Shown here: one piece after another, positions 48,360-59,853 of the stretch | How the letters are laid out: each line of letters starts with the position of its first letter | Numbering within the stretch: the stretch's first letter is position 1 | Assembly: GCA_034509735.1 (NCBI GenBank) | Contig: JACGWO010000007.1 | Span: 21,418,046 to 21,482,045, forward strand | Reading direction: 5' to 3' | Source: Sesamum alatum | Lineage: Eukaryota; Streptophyta; Magnoliopsida; Lamiales; Pedaliaceae | Length of the DNA stretch: 64,000 nucleotides | Position numbers and translations under genes: made by a program | The notes under the pieces: generated by a model | Database searches by the model: none | The model's input: the letters and a program-made list of their open reading frames with translations, nothing else | What the model was told of the DNA's origin: nothing

Positions 48360-48371
48360 TGGTATCAGAGT
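48360..48371 (+). other. Primer binding site of element H
   Basis: TGGTATCAGAGT, two bases after the LTR end. Initiator-Met tRNA type with one changed base at the end. Confidence 0.9.
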
Positions 48372-48700
48372 CTGGTTCAATGTAAGGGGCATAGATCTAC
48401 GTGCTGGCAGGGGCAACCGCACATATCGCGGCCGCACGCAGGCGGGCGCCTGCACGCGCGCTCGCTGTGCGCAGGCATGCCGCTGCCAGCCGAGGCTGGC
48501 GCAGCACGGTGCGCCCGGCTGGCCAACGGCACAACAACTGGGCCGTTTTGTGCCGGTTTTCGACGTTTTCCGGAAAATTTGATTTTTTGCCTTTTCTGCA
48601 CATTATTCTGAAAATGTATTAATTTTGCGCATTTGATTTTCTAATAATTGGATTATTCCTTAGATCAAATTGCTTAATTAATTTGGAATTTATACATGCA
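48372..48700 (+). other. Shortened leader of element H with GC-rich island
   Basis: A GC-rich island at about 48402-48562 (GCAGGCGGGCGCCTGC, as in A) ends with GGGCCGTTTTGTGCCGG. At about 48700 the leader (ACATGCATTGGA) jumps to the Gag linker (CTGAGCAAAGGGAAAGGG). The rest of the leader, including hairpin and twin boxes, and the capsid part of gag are deleted, with a TTGGA-like microhomology at the join. Confidence 0.8.
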
Positions 48701-49370
48701 TTGGACTGAGCAAAGGGAAAGGGAAGGCCCATGGTTCTCAGCGGTCCAAGGCAAATGATGTCTGCATGCATTGCCAAGGGAAAAGGCATTGGAAGAGGGA
48801 GTGCCCACAACTCCTCTCCAACCCAGCTATGTTTGTGGTTGAAGTTAACATGATAAGTAATTCTGCTTCATAGGTATTGGATACCGAGTGTGGTGCTCAC
48901 ATCTGTAATGATTTGCAGGCACTGCAAAGAAGCAGAAGGCTAACCATGGATGAGATGATCCTGAGGCTAGGCGATGGCAAGGCCTTTGCTGCGGAAGTCG
49001 TAGGATCAATGGAGTTAACCATTAGTAGTCATGCTAGGATTGTACTGAACGATTGTTTCTATGTACCTAGCATGATTAAAAACATTATTTCTATCCCGGT
49101 CCTTGACAAGGAGGGATTTGAATTTACCATCAATAAAAACGACTTTTTCATTATTAAAGATGGTATTTCTCATCTGCTTGGTACATTGGTAAACAGTCTG
49201 TACATACTTCAACAGTCTAATTGGATTATGACTGCGGAACACAAACGAAAACGTGATGATCACAATAACGCACAGATATGGCATGCGAGGTTAGGTCATA
49301 TTTCTAAAGATAGGATAAGAAGGTTGGTGGACTCAAAGAGTCTAGAAATAGACGATTTGGACAACCTACC
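48701..49370 (+). pseudogene. gag-pol: Element H zinc knuckle, protease and pre-integrase
   Basis: It reads an intact knuckle CMHCQGKGHWKREC, then the protease, where the Trp codon of SWVLD is a stop (TAG) and the triad DTG is changed to DTE, both of which inactivate it. The remaining protease and pre-integrase (IWHARLGHISKDRIRRLVDS, LDNLP) are open to the solo LTR at 49371. The next codons (TCESCLKGKM) resume at 51345. Confidence 0.88.
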
Positions 49371-51339
49371 TGTTAGAATAGGTGACCATGTAGCCAATCT
49401 TGGCAGGAAAAATGTAACCTATGTCTAAACAATTTCAAGGATTTGATAAATTATTAATGAATAAGAAGTGATATTCATTTGGCATTACTTTGCTTGTTTT
49501 CACTTTATCTGCTTTATATTTCTGTTCACTATGCAAACAAAGCCCATGGACTGAAAACACATGTCGGGGACTGGGACTATGCTTGGAGGTAGGTCCATGA
49601 AATCAGTCCTGCCGAATCAGTCCGGAAAACTCCAAGTCAAGGAATCTCGAAAATGGGTACCGAGATTCCCCTTGAGACTTGCACTAAGCATCTTCTGTCG
49701 TATTTCATCGACGGATGACGAGGCTCGTCTAAGCAGTGTTAGTGGGTTAGCGCGCTAGGGAGCAGCTGACTGAGGTGACTCAGGGGAAACGTCTTACAGA
49801 GGACCTTGAGTAGGGTTGGTTAGGTATGACATGTGTTCCCGGTTCCAACAGTACAGGTCAAGTCCTTTGACTTGAGGAACTGTTGAGTTTACCTGTACAT
49901 CAGGGCTGTATCTTAGATATGGTGAGAGATTGCCAGAAGCACTTGAGTAGTCATAAGCCATGTCTAGTGCAACTCCAGCGTACAGAGTGACAGTAGTTTT
50001 TAAGAAAGGATCTATCTCCTGACAGTTGAGTCTCACAAATGCTCTGTGAATTGTCCCTAAAATCTGTGGCCACAGTAACTAAATAGAAGGGAAGGTTTCC
50101 CTTGCGGCATTTAGTAAAGGACAAAACCGACACTTAGGTCCAAAATAGGTACCTGCATTTTCCGTGCCCTAGACTCTAAGTGGTGAGACCGTAGACGGAA
50201 GGACAAGTGTACTGTTAGAGCCTAAATGTTCATCCCCGTATATTCACCTAGTCTCTAGTGCCATGGACCGTTGCTAGATGGCCACCCATGGTAACGGGCG
50301 AATTCTAGGAATCCGACCAAGTCTAGCTGAAGGTGAACCTAAAGAGTCACACACAATCTGCACACATAAAGTATTTAATTTAAAATTAAATATTTGGAGA
50401 AATGGAATGATTAAATTCGATTTAATCGGGTCCTTAATTTTCTTGGATAGAATTAATTCCTTTTATTGGATAAAAGGGATTTATCTAATAAATTAGATTT
50501 ATTAGAAAATTAATTTAATGGGCTTAGAATAAATATTTATATTTCATATATTTATTTGTTGCCCTTGGAATATTTAAATGGGTTTTAAATATTTCATTAA
50601 ATTTAATTAATGGTTGAGATTAAAATGAGAGATGGATGGCTAGGATTAATTTGACTAGGTCAAATTGCTACTTTGACTAGGTCAAAATCCTAGTCAAATT
50701 AGTCTTCTTACAGTTGGAGTTTGAAGAGGATTAAACTCCTCCTCTATATATACTCCTAGCTCCTCACCTTAAGAGAGATGATGATTCTTCAACACATACA
50801 CACACACAGAAACCATGTGCTCTCTTTCCCTCTCTCGTCCGCCTCCTTCTTCTCTCTCTCCAAGAATTGTTCTTGTTATTTTGTGTTAACAATTGAACAA
50901 AAGGAGGATTAATCCCGTTAAATAATAACGTATCATTGATCCGTCCTCTCCAAATAAAATACTTGTTCGTTCGCTAGCACGAAGTACAAGATACGTGGGC
51001 GGATTGCGTGTCACGATTTAGAGGATCTCACATATGAGATTTGGAGCAAATCGGGGAACAACGCGAATACTAGTTAGAAGAGGAAAACAACGAACCGATA
51101 TGTCTCTATTTATGTTTTCGTCCTATTTTATTTTACAAATCCTATGGCCTCCATGATTGCATGTATGTTCTTAATTCATGAGATACACCGAACACCCGGG
51201 AAATTCAAGGGCATACCCCTAGAATGTGTTTTAATTTTATACGTATTATTCATGTTTAAATTCTGCAATTTAAATTTACACCGCCCTTCCGCATTCTCGC
51301 TATTCCCGGGACGATCCACACGCCTATCCCAGGCTTTCA
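49371..51339 (+). repeat. Solo LTR, B-type, inside pol of H
   Basis: TGTTAGAATAGGTGACCATG ... CCCAGGCTTTCA, 1969 bp, flanked by CTACC (49366-49370 and 51340-51344). Removing it restores the NLPTCESC codons. It has the same orientation as H. Confidence 0.95.
50651..50752 (+). promoter_or_regulatory. LTR promoter: W-box-like cluster and TATA box (B-type, copy 3)
   Basis: TTGACT at 50651 and 50673, GGTCAA at 50658 and 50680 and AGTCAA at 50692 are followed by TATATATA (50745-50752). Confidence 0.65.
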
Positions 51340-52311
51340 CTACCGACTTGTGAATCCTGTCTGAAGGGAAAGATGACCAAGAAACCCTTTGTTGGACAAA
51401 GCACGCTAGCCAATGGTATGTTGGATTTGATCCATACGGATGTCTGTGGCCCACTAAATACTCCGGCTAGAGGTGGGTACTCGTACTTCATAATCTTTAC
51501 CGATGATCACTCACGGTATGGTTATGTTTACCTGATGAGGTACAAGTCTGAAGCCTTTGGAAGGTTTAAGGAATACAGACTTGAAGTAGAGAACCAAACC
51601 GGTCGAAAGATCAAAGCCCTTCGGTCGGACCGAGGTGGAGAGTATTTGAGTGGTGAATTTACTGATTATCTAAAAGAGAATGGGATACTCTCTCAGTGGA
51701 CCCCTCCTGGAACACTACAGCTTAATGGTGTATCTGAAAGGAGGAATCGGAACTAGTTGGACATGATCCGATCCATGATGAGTTTTACCGAACTCCCTCT
51801 TTCCTTCTGGGGATACGCTCTTGAGATGGCGGCCAAAGTTTTGAACTTGGCGCCATCTAAGAAGATATCCCAGACGCCATATGAGATACGGCATGGCAAG
51901 CCTGCCTCCTACAAATACTTGAAAGTGTGGGGTTGCCCCGTATATGTCAAGAGATTAGTGGGAGATAAACTGGACTTGAGGTCTAGTTTATGCAGGTTCA
52001 TTGGCTATCCAAAAGAAACTGCGGAATATTATTTCTATGATCCCTCTGAGCAAAAGGTTTTTGTCTCGCGAAACGCAGTGTTCTTGGAAAAGAGTTTTCC
52101 ATCGGATAGTCGACGCGATGAGGTACTCCTTGAGGAATCAAGTGAGGTACCCCATGAGGCAGCAGTGACATCTGAGCCAGTAGTTCCCACTGATAATGTT
52201 CCAGTCCTCCGTAGGTCGGCCAAAGTATCCCATGCACCTGATAGGTATGGATTTCTGGGCCTGACCGGTCAGTTGGATAATGATCCAAAGACGTACGGAG
52301 AAGCAATGTAG
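51340..52311 (+). pseudogene. pol: Element H integrase
   Basis: The codons TCESCLKGKMTKKPF end the zinc-binding domain. The core follows with first Asp in HTDVCGPL, FTDDHSRYGYVYLMRYKSEA, and SDRGGEYLSGEF carrying the second Asp. GVSERRNR carries the catalytic Glu, and the frame then meets a TAG stop at 51754-51756. From 51757 the frame continues with MIRSMMSFTELPLSFWGYAL, TPYEIRHGKPASYKYLKVWG and FYDPSEQKVFVSRNAVF, the copia GKGYK-type region, and closes at 52311 after GEAM. All three DDE residues are present, so one stop in the core is the main lesion here. Confidence 0.9.
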
Positions 52312-53220
52312 GACATCAATTCGGATAAGTGGCTTGAGGCCATGAAATCCGAGATGGACTCAATGGGTACAAACCAGGTTTGGACCCTAGTGGACCCACC
52401 CATAGGGGTAAAACCCATAGGGTGTAAATGGGTCTACAAAAGTAAGCTTGGAGCTGATGGGGAGGTTACAACCTTCAAAGCCAGGCTTGTGGCAAAGGGT
52501 TACACTCAGCGACCCGGGGTCGATTTTGAGGAAACCTACTCGCCAGTAGCAATGGCTAAGTACATTCGGATACTGCTTGCCATAGCAGCATGGTATGACT
52601 ATGAAATATGGCAGATAGACGTGAAAAACGGCCTTCCTCAACGGTTTCGTAGAGGAAGAGATCTATATGGATCAACTGGAAGGTTTCACAACTATTGGAG
52701 AAGAGCAGAAGGTTTGTCATCTCCAAAGGTCTATATATGGCCTCAAACAAGCTTCCTGAAGCTGGAACATATATTTTGATGAAGTCATACGGGGATATGA
52801 TTTCATCAAGAATGATTCCGATCTTTGTGTATACAAGAAGATCAGTGGGAGCTCGGTTGTGTTTCTGGTGCTTTATGTGGATGACATCTTGCTCATTGGG
52901 AATGATGCTAAGATGTTGGGTACCACTAAAGCTTGGTTGTCAACGCAATTCTCCATGAAGGATATGAGCGAGGCATCCTACGTCCTTGGCATCAAGATCT
53001 ACAGGGATAGATCTAGAAGGATGTTAGGAATGGCCCAGTCCTCGTATGTTGAGAAAGTCTTGAAGAGATTCAAGATGGAGAACTCAAAACAAGGATTCCT
53101 TCCTATGAGGCATAAAATTAAGTTATCCAAGAAGCGGTCTCCTAAGATTGATGAGGAGCTTAAACGAATGTTGGACATCCCTTATGCTTCAGCCGTAGGC
53201 AGCATACAGTATGTTGTTTA
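52312..53220 (+). pseudogene. pol: Element H reverse transcriptase
   Basis: After the stop at 52309-52311 the frame reads SDKWLEAMKSEMDSM, VWTLVDPP, GCKWVYKSKLGADGEV and FEETYSPVAMAK, then IWQIDVK. A frameshift near 52625 follows, where C has QMDVKTAFLNG. The frame resumes with SIYGLKQAS traces, DEVIRGYDFIKN, VYKKISGSS and the catalytic box LVLYVDDILLIGND (about 52867-52905). It then gives FSMKDMSEASYVLGIKIYRD and GFLPMRHKIKLSKK and ends at a TAG (53219-53221) where family members have a Met or Trp before CTRPD. RT activity is lost through the shift. Confidence 0.9.
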
Positions 53221-53221
53221 G

Positions 53222-53860
53222 TGCACTAGACCTGATGTGGCTTTCGCTTTGAGCGTAACTAGTCGATGTCAGTTATGTGCCAGGGAGACACACTGGAGTG
53301 CGGTCAAAACTATCCTGAAGTACTTGAAAAGGACTAAGGACATGTTCTTGATCTACGGCGGTGGAGAGTTTATACTGGAAGGCTATAGCGACGCTAGCTT
53401 CCAATCGAATGACGATGATGCCAAGTCTCAGTTTGGTTATGTGTTCAGACTTAATGGTGGCGTGGTTGCTTTGAAGAGTTCCAAGCAGGCTACAACGGCG
53501 GACTCCACAACAGAGTCTGAATACATAGCAACTTCGGAAGCTACTAAGGAGGCGGTTTGGATGAAGAGCTACATCCAAGAGTTGGGTGTAGTACCTAGCA
53601 TCGCTGAGCCAGTGGTTATCTTCTGCGACAACAACGGGGCCATAGCGCAAGCAAAAGAACCAAGATCTAATCACCAATCTAAGCATATTCTTAGACGCCA
53701 CCATCTGCTCAGAGAGATGGTTAGCAGGGGTGACGTTCGGATGGACTGAGTCAGCTCCGCAGAAAACATAGTAGATCCGTTTACTAAGCCCGTGTCGCAA
53801 GTTGCCCATACTCTGCATCTGGATAAGATGGGTTTGAGTTCAATAGGTGATTGACTTTAG
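53222..53860 (+). pseudogene. pol: Element H RNase H
   Basis: CTRPDVAFALSVTSR, then HWSAVKTILKYLKRTKDM and GYSDASFQSNDDD with the catalytic Asp. Next come KSQFGYVFRLNGGVVALKSSK, the Glu/Asp motif TADSTTESEYIATSEA, CDNNGAIAQAKEPRS, and HILRRHHLLREMVSRGDVRMD followed by TGA (53748-53750). Past the stop the reading continues with VDPFTKPVSQ to the end of the polyprotein near 53853, 11 bp before the PPT. Apart from this late stop the domain looks intact. Confidence 0.9.
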
Positions 53861-53863
53861 GTC

Positions 53864-53874
53864 AAGTGGGAGAT
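53864..53874 (+). other. Polypurine tract of element H
   Basis: AAGTGGGAGAT directly before the 3' LTR start TGTTAG at 53875. Confidence 0.92.
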
Positions 53875-56050
53875 TGTTAGAATAGGTGACCAGAAAGCCA
53901 ATAGGTTTGGCAATTTGTAACCTATTCGACAACTTGATATAAATGTAATATTATTATGTGATGAATAAGATGAGTGTTCGTCACTATTGGTATCTACTTT
54001 GTTGCGCTCATTTTACATATGTTAAAACGGTGTTTTACTTATATTGCAACAAAGCCCACAGACCACAGTTAACAACTCATACAGTTGGGCCACGCATTGG
54101 ATGGTGGTCATGAAACCAACTGATTGAGAGTTGGGTCTGAAACGTTCCAAGTCGAGGACCTCGAGACAGAGCATCGAGAGCCCTATTGAGACTTGCATCA
54201 AGAGTCGTGTTCATTGAATGAGTGTCGTGTTTCATCAGCAACAGGCTTTGGACGCCTACATGATCTTGATGGTTGGTCGACTGGGGTCGAGCCGATTGGA
54301 CGTACTCGGGGGGATCATCATATGGAAGCCTTGGAGGCTTGTTCGGTATGATTGGATTTCCCCAGTTCCGATAGTACGGGAGTAGTCCTCAGACTTGAGG
54401 AACCATGGCAGTCACGTGCACAGGACGGCTGTATGTTGGATCTGGCGAGAGGTGATCATTCTGTAAGATGATCATTATAAGCCTTTTCCAGTGTAGTCAG
54501 AATGTGTGGTGAGGATGGTGGATTCCAAGAAGAGGATCCGTCCCCTGTCAGTATGTGACAGAGATATCTCCTATGCACTCGGAGACACGTTCATGCTGTT
54601 TAAAGCTGTGGCCACAGTGGTTGGTCGAACAGGGAATGGTTTTCTTGTGTCGACGCAAAGAAGCATACGTAATCTCGAGTACTAAGCATAGATGCCTAGT
54701 CAAGGATAGAAACCGATGCCCAATTTCATACCCTAGACTAAGGCCGGGAGACGGTAGACAGAAGGACCGTACCCATACGGAATCGGCGCCTAAATGTTCA
54801 AGCCAACATTCACCTAGTCTCTAGTGTCATGGACCATTGCTAGACGGCCACCCATGGTAACGGGCCCTTGTGGGACACGGACCCAAGTCTAGCTGAGGGT
54901 GAACCTAAAGGGTCACACACAAATCACAGAGAAGGTTAGTCCATTGGATTACTTAAGGGATAGTCCATTAGATGGACGAGCTGATATTGTATCGGGCCCT
55001 TGTTTAATCGGTTAATTGGATTTGTCGATTAAATATGGAAAGTCGAGATGTTGGATCTTTTGATTGGATTAAAAGACCAACGGGAATAATTTAAGTGGAC
55101 ATTAAATTGAATTTAATTTTAGGTTCGTCGTAATTGGATTACGATAAAACCCGGTCCGTTAAATTTTGACCCGAGAGGAGAAATAATTCCTATTTTGGAA
55201 TAGGAAGAAGTTGGACTTCTTCCCATAATGAGCATGGCCGAAATGCTCCCTTGGAGGAAGCAAAATTCAGCCATGTCCCATGGAAGGTGGCGGTTTGACT
55301 TGTCTCTTTTGGTAAGAGACAAATCAACTCCAATCAAGCCCTTCCCTTTTGGTATGATTTGATCATACCTTAAAAAGTTGGTAAGCTTGATTGAAGAATT
55401 AATGGTGATTGATTGGGATATATCCAGACATTCTTGGATGAACCTAGACACATTCCAATAATCACATTAATTATGTATATATATTAGTATATACAACACT
55501 TTGAGGATTAGAATCATTATTCATCTTTTTCAAGAAAAAAGAAGATTAAAATTCGGCCCTCTCTCCTCTCTAACTCTCGGCCATCTCACTCCCTTCCCAC
55601 TTGTGTTCTTCACTTGATTTTGAATCAAGAGGACGAACAAACTATGTTTAAGAGAACACTAATTCATAGTGTTTTTCTCTTGAACCGATTCCTTCCTAAA
55701 CCTGTTTTCTTCTAGCAAAGAAGACGTGCGTTCTTCCAGTGTGGTGTGGATCACCTTTGGAGAATCCATATGTTTGGATTTCGTGAGCATTCGGAGAAGG
55801 AACAACGTAAGTAGCCGAGCATACGTAAAATCATCAAAGGTAACGATTTTATTATGCTTTTATAGTTTTAACTTCTCATCTATGCCCTATGTGTTATATG
55901 TATGTTTTTAACATTAATACATCCTACATCGAACGCCCGGTTGAGCACCCAAGGGTACACCCCTTGGGACACGTTTATTTAAATTTGATTTAAATTTACG
56001 CACCCTTTCTCGCTTCTGCTCACGCTCCCGGGCGGATCCGCTTGTGCTTC
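53875..56050 (+). repeat. 3' LTR of element H (A-type)
   Basis: 2176 bp from TGTTAGAATAGGTGACCAG to GCTTGTGCTTC. It pairs with the LTR at 46168 and differs by scattered substitutions, a small deletion near 54935 and the absence of the telomere-like insert. Confidence 0.93.
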
Positions 56051-57347
56051 CAAGGGACTAGTGGGACGCAAACTAGGTTTATACAGGTTTATGTGTTTTC
56101 CTAAGGGAAATTGAATTTCAGAGGATAACCGGTGTGAGGAGTAGCTCCTTGAGGAAGCAAGTAGAGTGACACCTCAGTATGATATTGCAAACATCATTTG
56201 AAATCAAGTTTGCTCACTGACTATATTCCAGTTCTCCTAAGGTTGACCAGAATATCTTAGATACCTGAGATGTATAGGTTTCTGAGTCAGTCTGGTCAAT
56301 TGGATTATAATCCAAAAGACATAAGGAGAAGTAATGTTGGACATTGGATCGAATCAATGGCTTGGAGCCGTGTGATTCGATGTGGAATTCAAACTAGGTT
56401 TGGAACTCCATGTAACTGGAATATTCATTTTGATGAGTTCATACGGGGTATGACTCGATCAGTAACGAGCTTGAGGGTCAGTGGGAGTTTAGTTGTGTTC
56501 CTAGTGTTTAAAGTGTGTAATGTCTTATTCATTTGGAATGATTAAGATGTTAGGAAACACTGAAACACGAACGTTATTCACACAATTCTCCATGAAAGGA
56601 ATTGGATTCCTATATATAGGGTTAAGCTGTCCAAGACTCAGTCAAGGTTGACTGATGAGGAAGCTTAGATCTTTGACATCCCCTACGTCTTTGCCGTAGG
56701 CAGCATGGGTATGTTGTTTGGTGAATTGGATCTGATGTTGTGTATGCTTTGGGCGTAACGACAGAAATCGGGTGTGTACCAAAGAGGCAGTAGACTGCTA
56801 TTGAGAACAGTTTTTAATACCTGAATAAGGACTAAAGAAGTGTTCTTCATGCACGTTCTATGGAGAGTTGATTCTGGAAGGCTATAGCGATACTAGCTTT
56901 CAGTATCATGTGAGTAATATCTAGTCTCAGTATGAACATATATTTAGGCTTAATGGTAAGGTGGTGGCTTGAAAAGGTTTCAAGTGGGATACCACGACGG
57001 ACCATGAAATTTGAATGTACGGTAACTTTTGAAGTTGCTCCGGAGAGTGGTTTGGATGAAAAACCACATCCAATGGTTGGGTGTAGTGCCTAGCATGGCA
57101 AAGCCAGTAGTTACCTTGGAGGATAACAACATGGATATAGCGCAAGCTAAAGGACCAAGATCTCATCACAGATCCAAGAAAATTCTTAAACAGTACCATT
57201 TGCTTAGAGCATTGGTATAAATAGGTGATTTGCGGTTGGACCGAATCATCTTGGCGGAGATAAGGTAGACCCGTGAGATTGAGTTGGATATCGCAAATTA
57301 CTCATGCTCAGATAAGTCTAAGCGACATGGGTGATTGGCTTTAGGTC
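56051..57347 (+). pseudogene. Element G pol, second part (integrase end, RT and RNase H remnant)
   Basis: It resumes exactly where H interrupted it (LVGRKLGLYRFM, compare LVGDKLDLRSSLCRF in H). It then gives FLSQSGQLDYNPKD-like linker near 56275 and an RT remnant with a large internal loss (NWNIHFDEFIRG and SGSLVVFLVFKV near 56410-56520; the YVDD box is not preserved). The RNase H end is at 57040-57220 (NHIQWLGVVPSMAKPVV, AQAKGPRSHHRSKKILKQYHLL). Numerous stops. Confidence 0.82.
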
Positions 57348-57358
57348 AAGCGGGAGAT
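57348..57358 (+). other. Polypurine tract of element G
   Basis: AAGCGGGAGAT directly before TGTTAGAATAGG at 57359. Confidence 0.88.
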
Positions 57359-58329
57359 TGTTAGAATAGGTGACCAGAAAGACAATTGGATTGGCGGTTT
57401 TGGGTACTATTTAGCAATCTTTATTACTGTAATATTGACTTGATGAATATAGTAAGTATTCATTCGTGGCACTATGTGTTTGTTGTGCTTACTAATTACG
57501 TTAAATAGTATTTTAACATCACAACAAATGCCCACAGACCAATTGGATAACCCATGTAGTTGGGTTGCGTATTGGATGGTAGGTATGAAACCAACTTCTG
57601 AGGGTTGCTCTGAAACGTTCCAAGTTGAGGACCTCGAGACAGGGCATCGAGGGTCCTATAGAGACTTGCACTAAGGATTGCATTCATTGGATGAGTGTCG
57701 TGTTTCATCAGCGACAGACGTTGGACGTCTACGCAATATTAGTAGGTTTGTTGACAAGGGTGTCAGCTGACTGAATTGACTCGCGGGAATCGTCATATGG
57801 AAGCCTTAGAGGCTTGGTCGGTATAACTAGAATTCCCGGCTCCGATAGTACGAGAGTAGTCCTCGGACTTGAGGAATCATGGTAGTCACATGCATATGAA
57901 GGTTGTATCTAGGGTCTGGCAAGAGATGTCCGTATCTGGGATACGTTCATCATAAGCCTTATCCAGTGCAGTCGGAATATGTATTGAGGATGGTAGATTC
58001 CAAGATAGGATCTGTCACCTGTCAGAATATGATAGTCGAGTCTCTTATGCGCTCTGAGACGGTTTAAGCTCTTTAAGTCTATGGCCACAGTGATTGGTTG
58101 AGTAGGGAATGGTTTCCTACGTTGATCAATAGAGCAAACGTGTCTCGAGTTATTGAGCATAGTTGTCTAGTCCAGGATGGGAAACGACGCCCAATTTCAT
58201 ACCCTAGACTTAGATCGGGAGACGGATGATGGAAGGACCGTACTCGTATGGTACTCGGGGGCCTAAACGTTCACGCCAACATTCACCTAGTCTCTAGTGT
58301 CATGGACCGTTGCTAGACGGCCACCCATG

Positions 58330-58830
58330 GTGACGGGCAGTTTTCGATTAATGGTTAATTGGAAAATAGTTAATTAAATTGAATTTAATTGACCAATTGT
58401 GTTGGACACAAGCCCAAGTCTAGCTGAGGGTGAACCTAAAGAGTCACACACAAATCACTATGGAATTGGTAGACTTAATTTGGAATTAATTCTAGAAGAA
58501 GCGAATTAATTTAATTGGATTAAATTAATTCAAGGAGAAAAATAAATTATTGGATCATTTATTGGGAAATCCATTTGATGGGTGGTCCAAGAATTAATTA
58601 ATTGGATTAGTTAATATTTGGACTTAGAACCTTTAAATTAATTGGATTAATTTATCGGGTTTGGATTAATTAATTGATTGGATCAATTAATTAGAGTTCG
58701 GACTTATATTTATTTAATTGGATTAAATAAACTTATGGGCTTCAATTGAATTGAGATTAATTAGATTAATTAATACCCATTGGACTTTGTTTGGACTTAA
58801 TTTAATTATATATTAAATAAAAGTCCAAGA
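58330..58830. repeat. AT-rich ATTGGATTAATTAA-type low-complexity tract in the LTR of G
   Basis: About 500 bp dominated by imperfect repeats of TTAATTGGATTAATT and its reverse complement, with TTGGACTTA spacers. It is unlike the matching part of other A-type LTRs. Confidence 0.65.
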
Positions 58831-59853
58831 CTAGTAGTCCTAATCCATGGAAATATTCAATTTATAGCAAGTGAAGGAGAATTAAAATCTTGCACATGTG
58901 ACCAGCCTTTATATGGTTTGGTGGGTGGTTTTATTTGCTATAATGGTGCATGGTTATGTAGATAGTGGTGTGTGTATGTAGGTTGCTTTGGAAGTTGACA
59001 AGGGAAGTTGAATTTTGAATTCAACAACTCTACATACACAAAACCATTCACATAACTTGTATGGCCTTGTCTTGCACAAATTTTTCCATCAAAATACTCT
59101 CCAAAATTCTCTGAAAAGCTCTCATTTTTGTGTTCATACCTTTTGGAAAGGTTGAACTTCAAAACATTCCAAAAGGCACTAAACAATAGTATTGGTTTGG
59201 AAGTGTTTCTTCTTTTTTTCTCTACTTCTATCTAGTAATTAGATTAAATTAGTTCTCTTTTGGAGTATTAAGTCTTTAAGTATTAATTGGATTAATTAGG
59301 TTTGATTCATAAATTAGATCTATGAAATGAGGGAATGGGCTATTTTCGTCTTTAAGCAGGATAAAGATGAAAATATTAAGGCTTAAGTATTTCTTTGATA
59401 TTTACTACAAGCCCATTAAGAATTCTTGGACTATTTAAATGGGATTTAAAAGTCCATTCCATAAAGCCCATCAAAGGATGGACGGACGAGATCGAATCTT
59501 GGGGCTATATGAGATGAAAGGCTAGGATTAGGAAAAACTCTTCCTTATAAATACTCAAGCACACACACTAATCTCTACAACTCTCTCATCTCACACACAC
59601 ACACCTAGCCACCTCCCCTCTCTATCTCTCTCGGCCATCACCCTCTCACCACCTCAAAAGTGTCTTCTTGTTCTCTTGTCTTTGTTACAAGGGAACACAC
59701 GAACAATCGATCACGTTAACTAATAGCGTTTGGTCGATTGGTTCTCCCTTTTCTCTTGATCTCTTGCTAGCACGAGGGAATCAAGATCTGGTGAATTTCG
59801 TGGACAATTTAGAGGATTCCTATGTTGGATCTAAGTGGCGAATCGGGGAACAA

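Larger units (their letters stand above)
46168..56050 (+). mobile_element. Copia element H (LTR to LTR, Angela/BARE-like), gag deleted
   Basis: 5' LTR 46168-48357, PBS 48360, leader, protease, integrase, RT, RNase H, PPT 53864-53874, 3' LTR 53875-56050, flanked by CAAGG. The 3' LTR ends TTGTGCTTC directly before CAAGG, one A short of the normal TTCA. A B-type solo LTR (49371-51339) splits the pre-integrase codons. It is the most complete copia pol in the window, with four in-frame stops and at least one frameshift. Confidence 0.93.
43272..57358 (+). mobile_element. Copia element G internal region, split by H
   Basis: Leader 43272-44238, gag from 44239, decayed pol to 46167, resuming at 56051-57347, PPT 57348-57358 and 3' LTR 57359-62337. 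H inserted into the integrase C-terminal region with duplication CAAGG (46163-46167 and 56051-56055). G's 5' LTR, PBS and first part of the leader are lost with the deletion at ~37780. Confidence 0.88.

Noticed and set aside
53273..53818. 181-codon minus-strand frame
   Set aside because: It is the antisense shadow of H's RNase H, which has the expected motifs on the plus strand.
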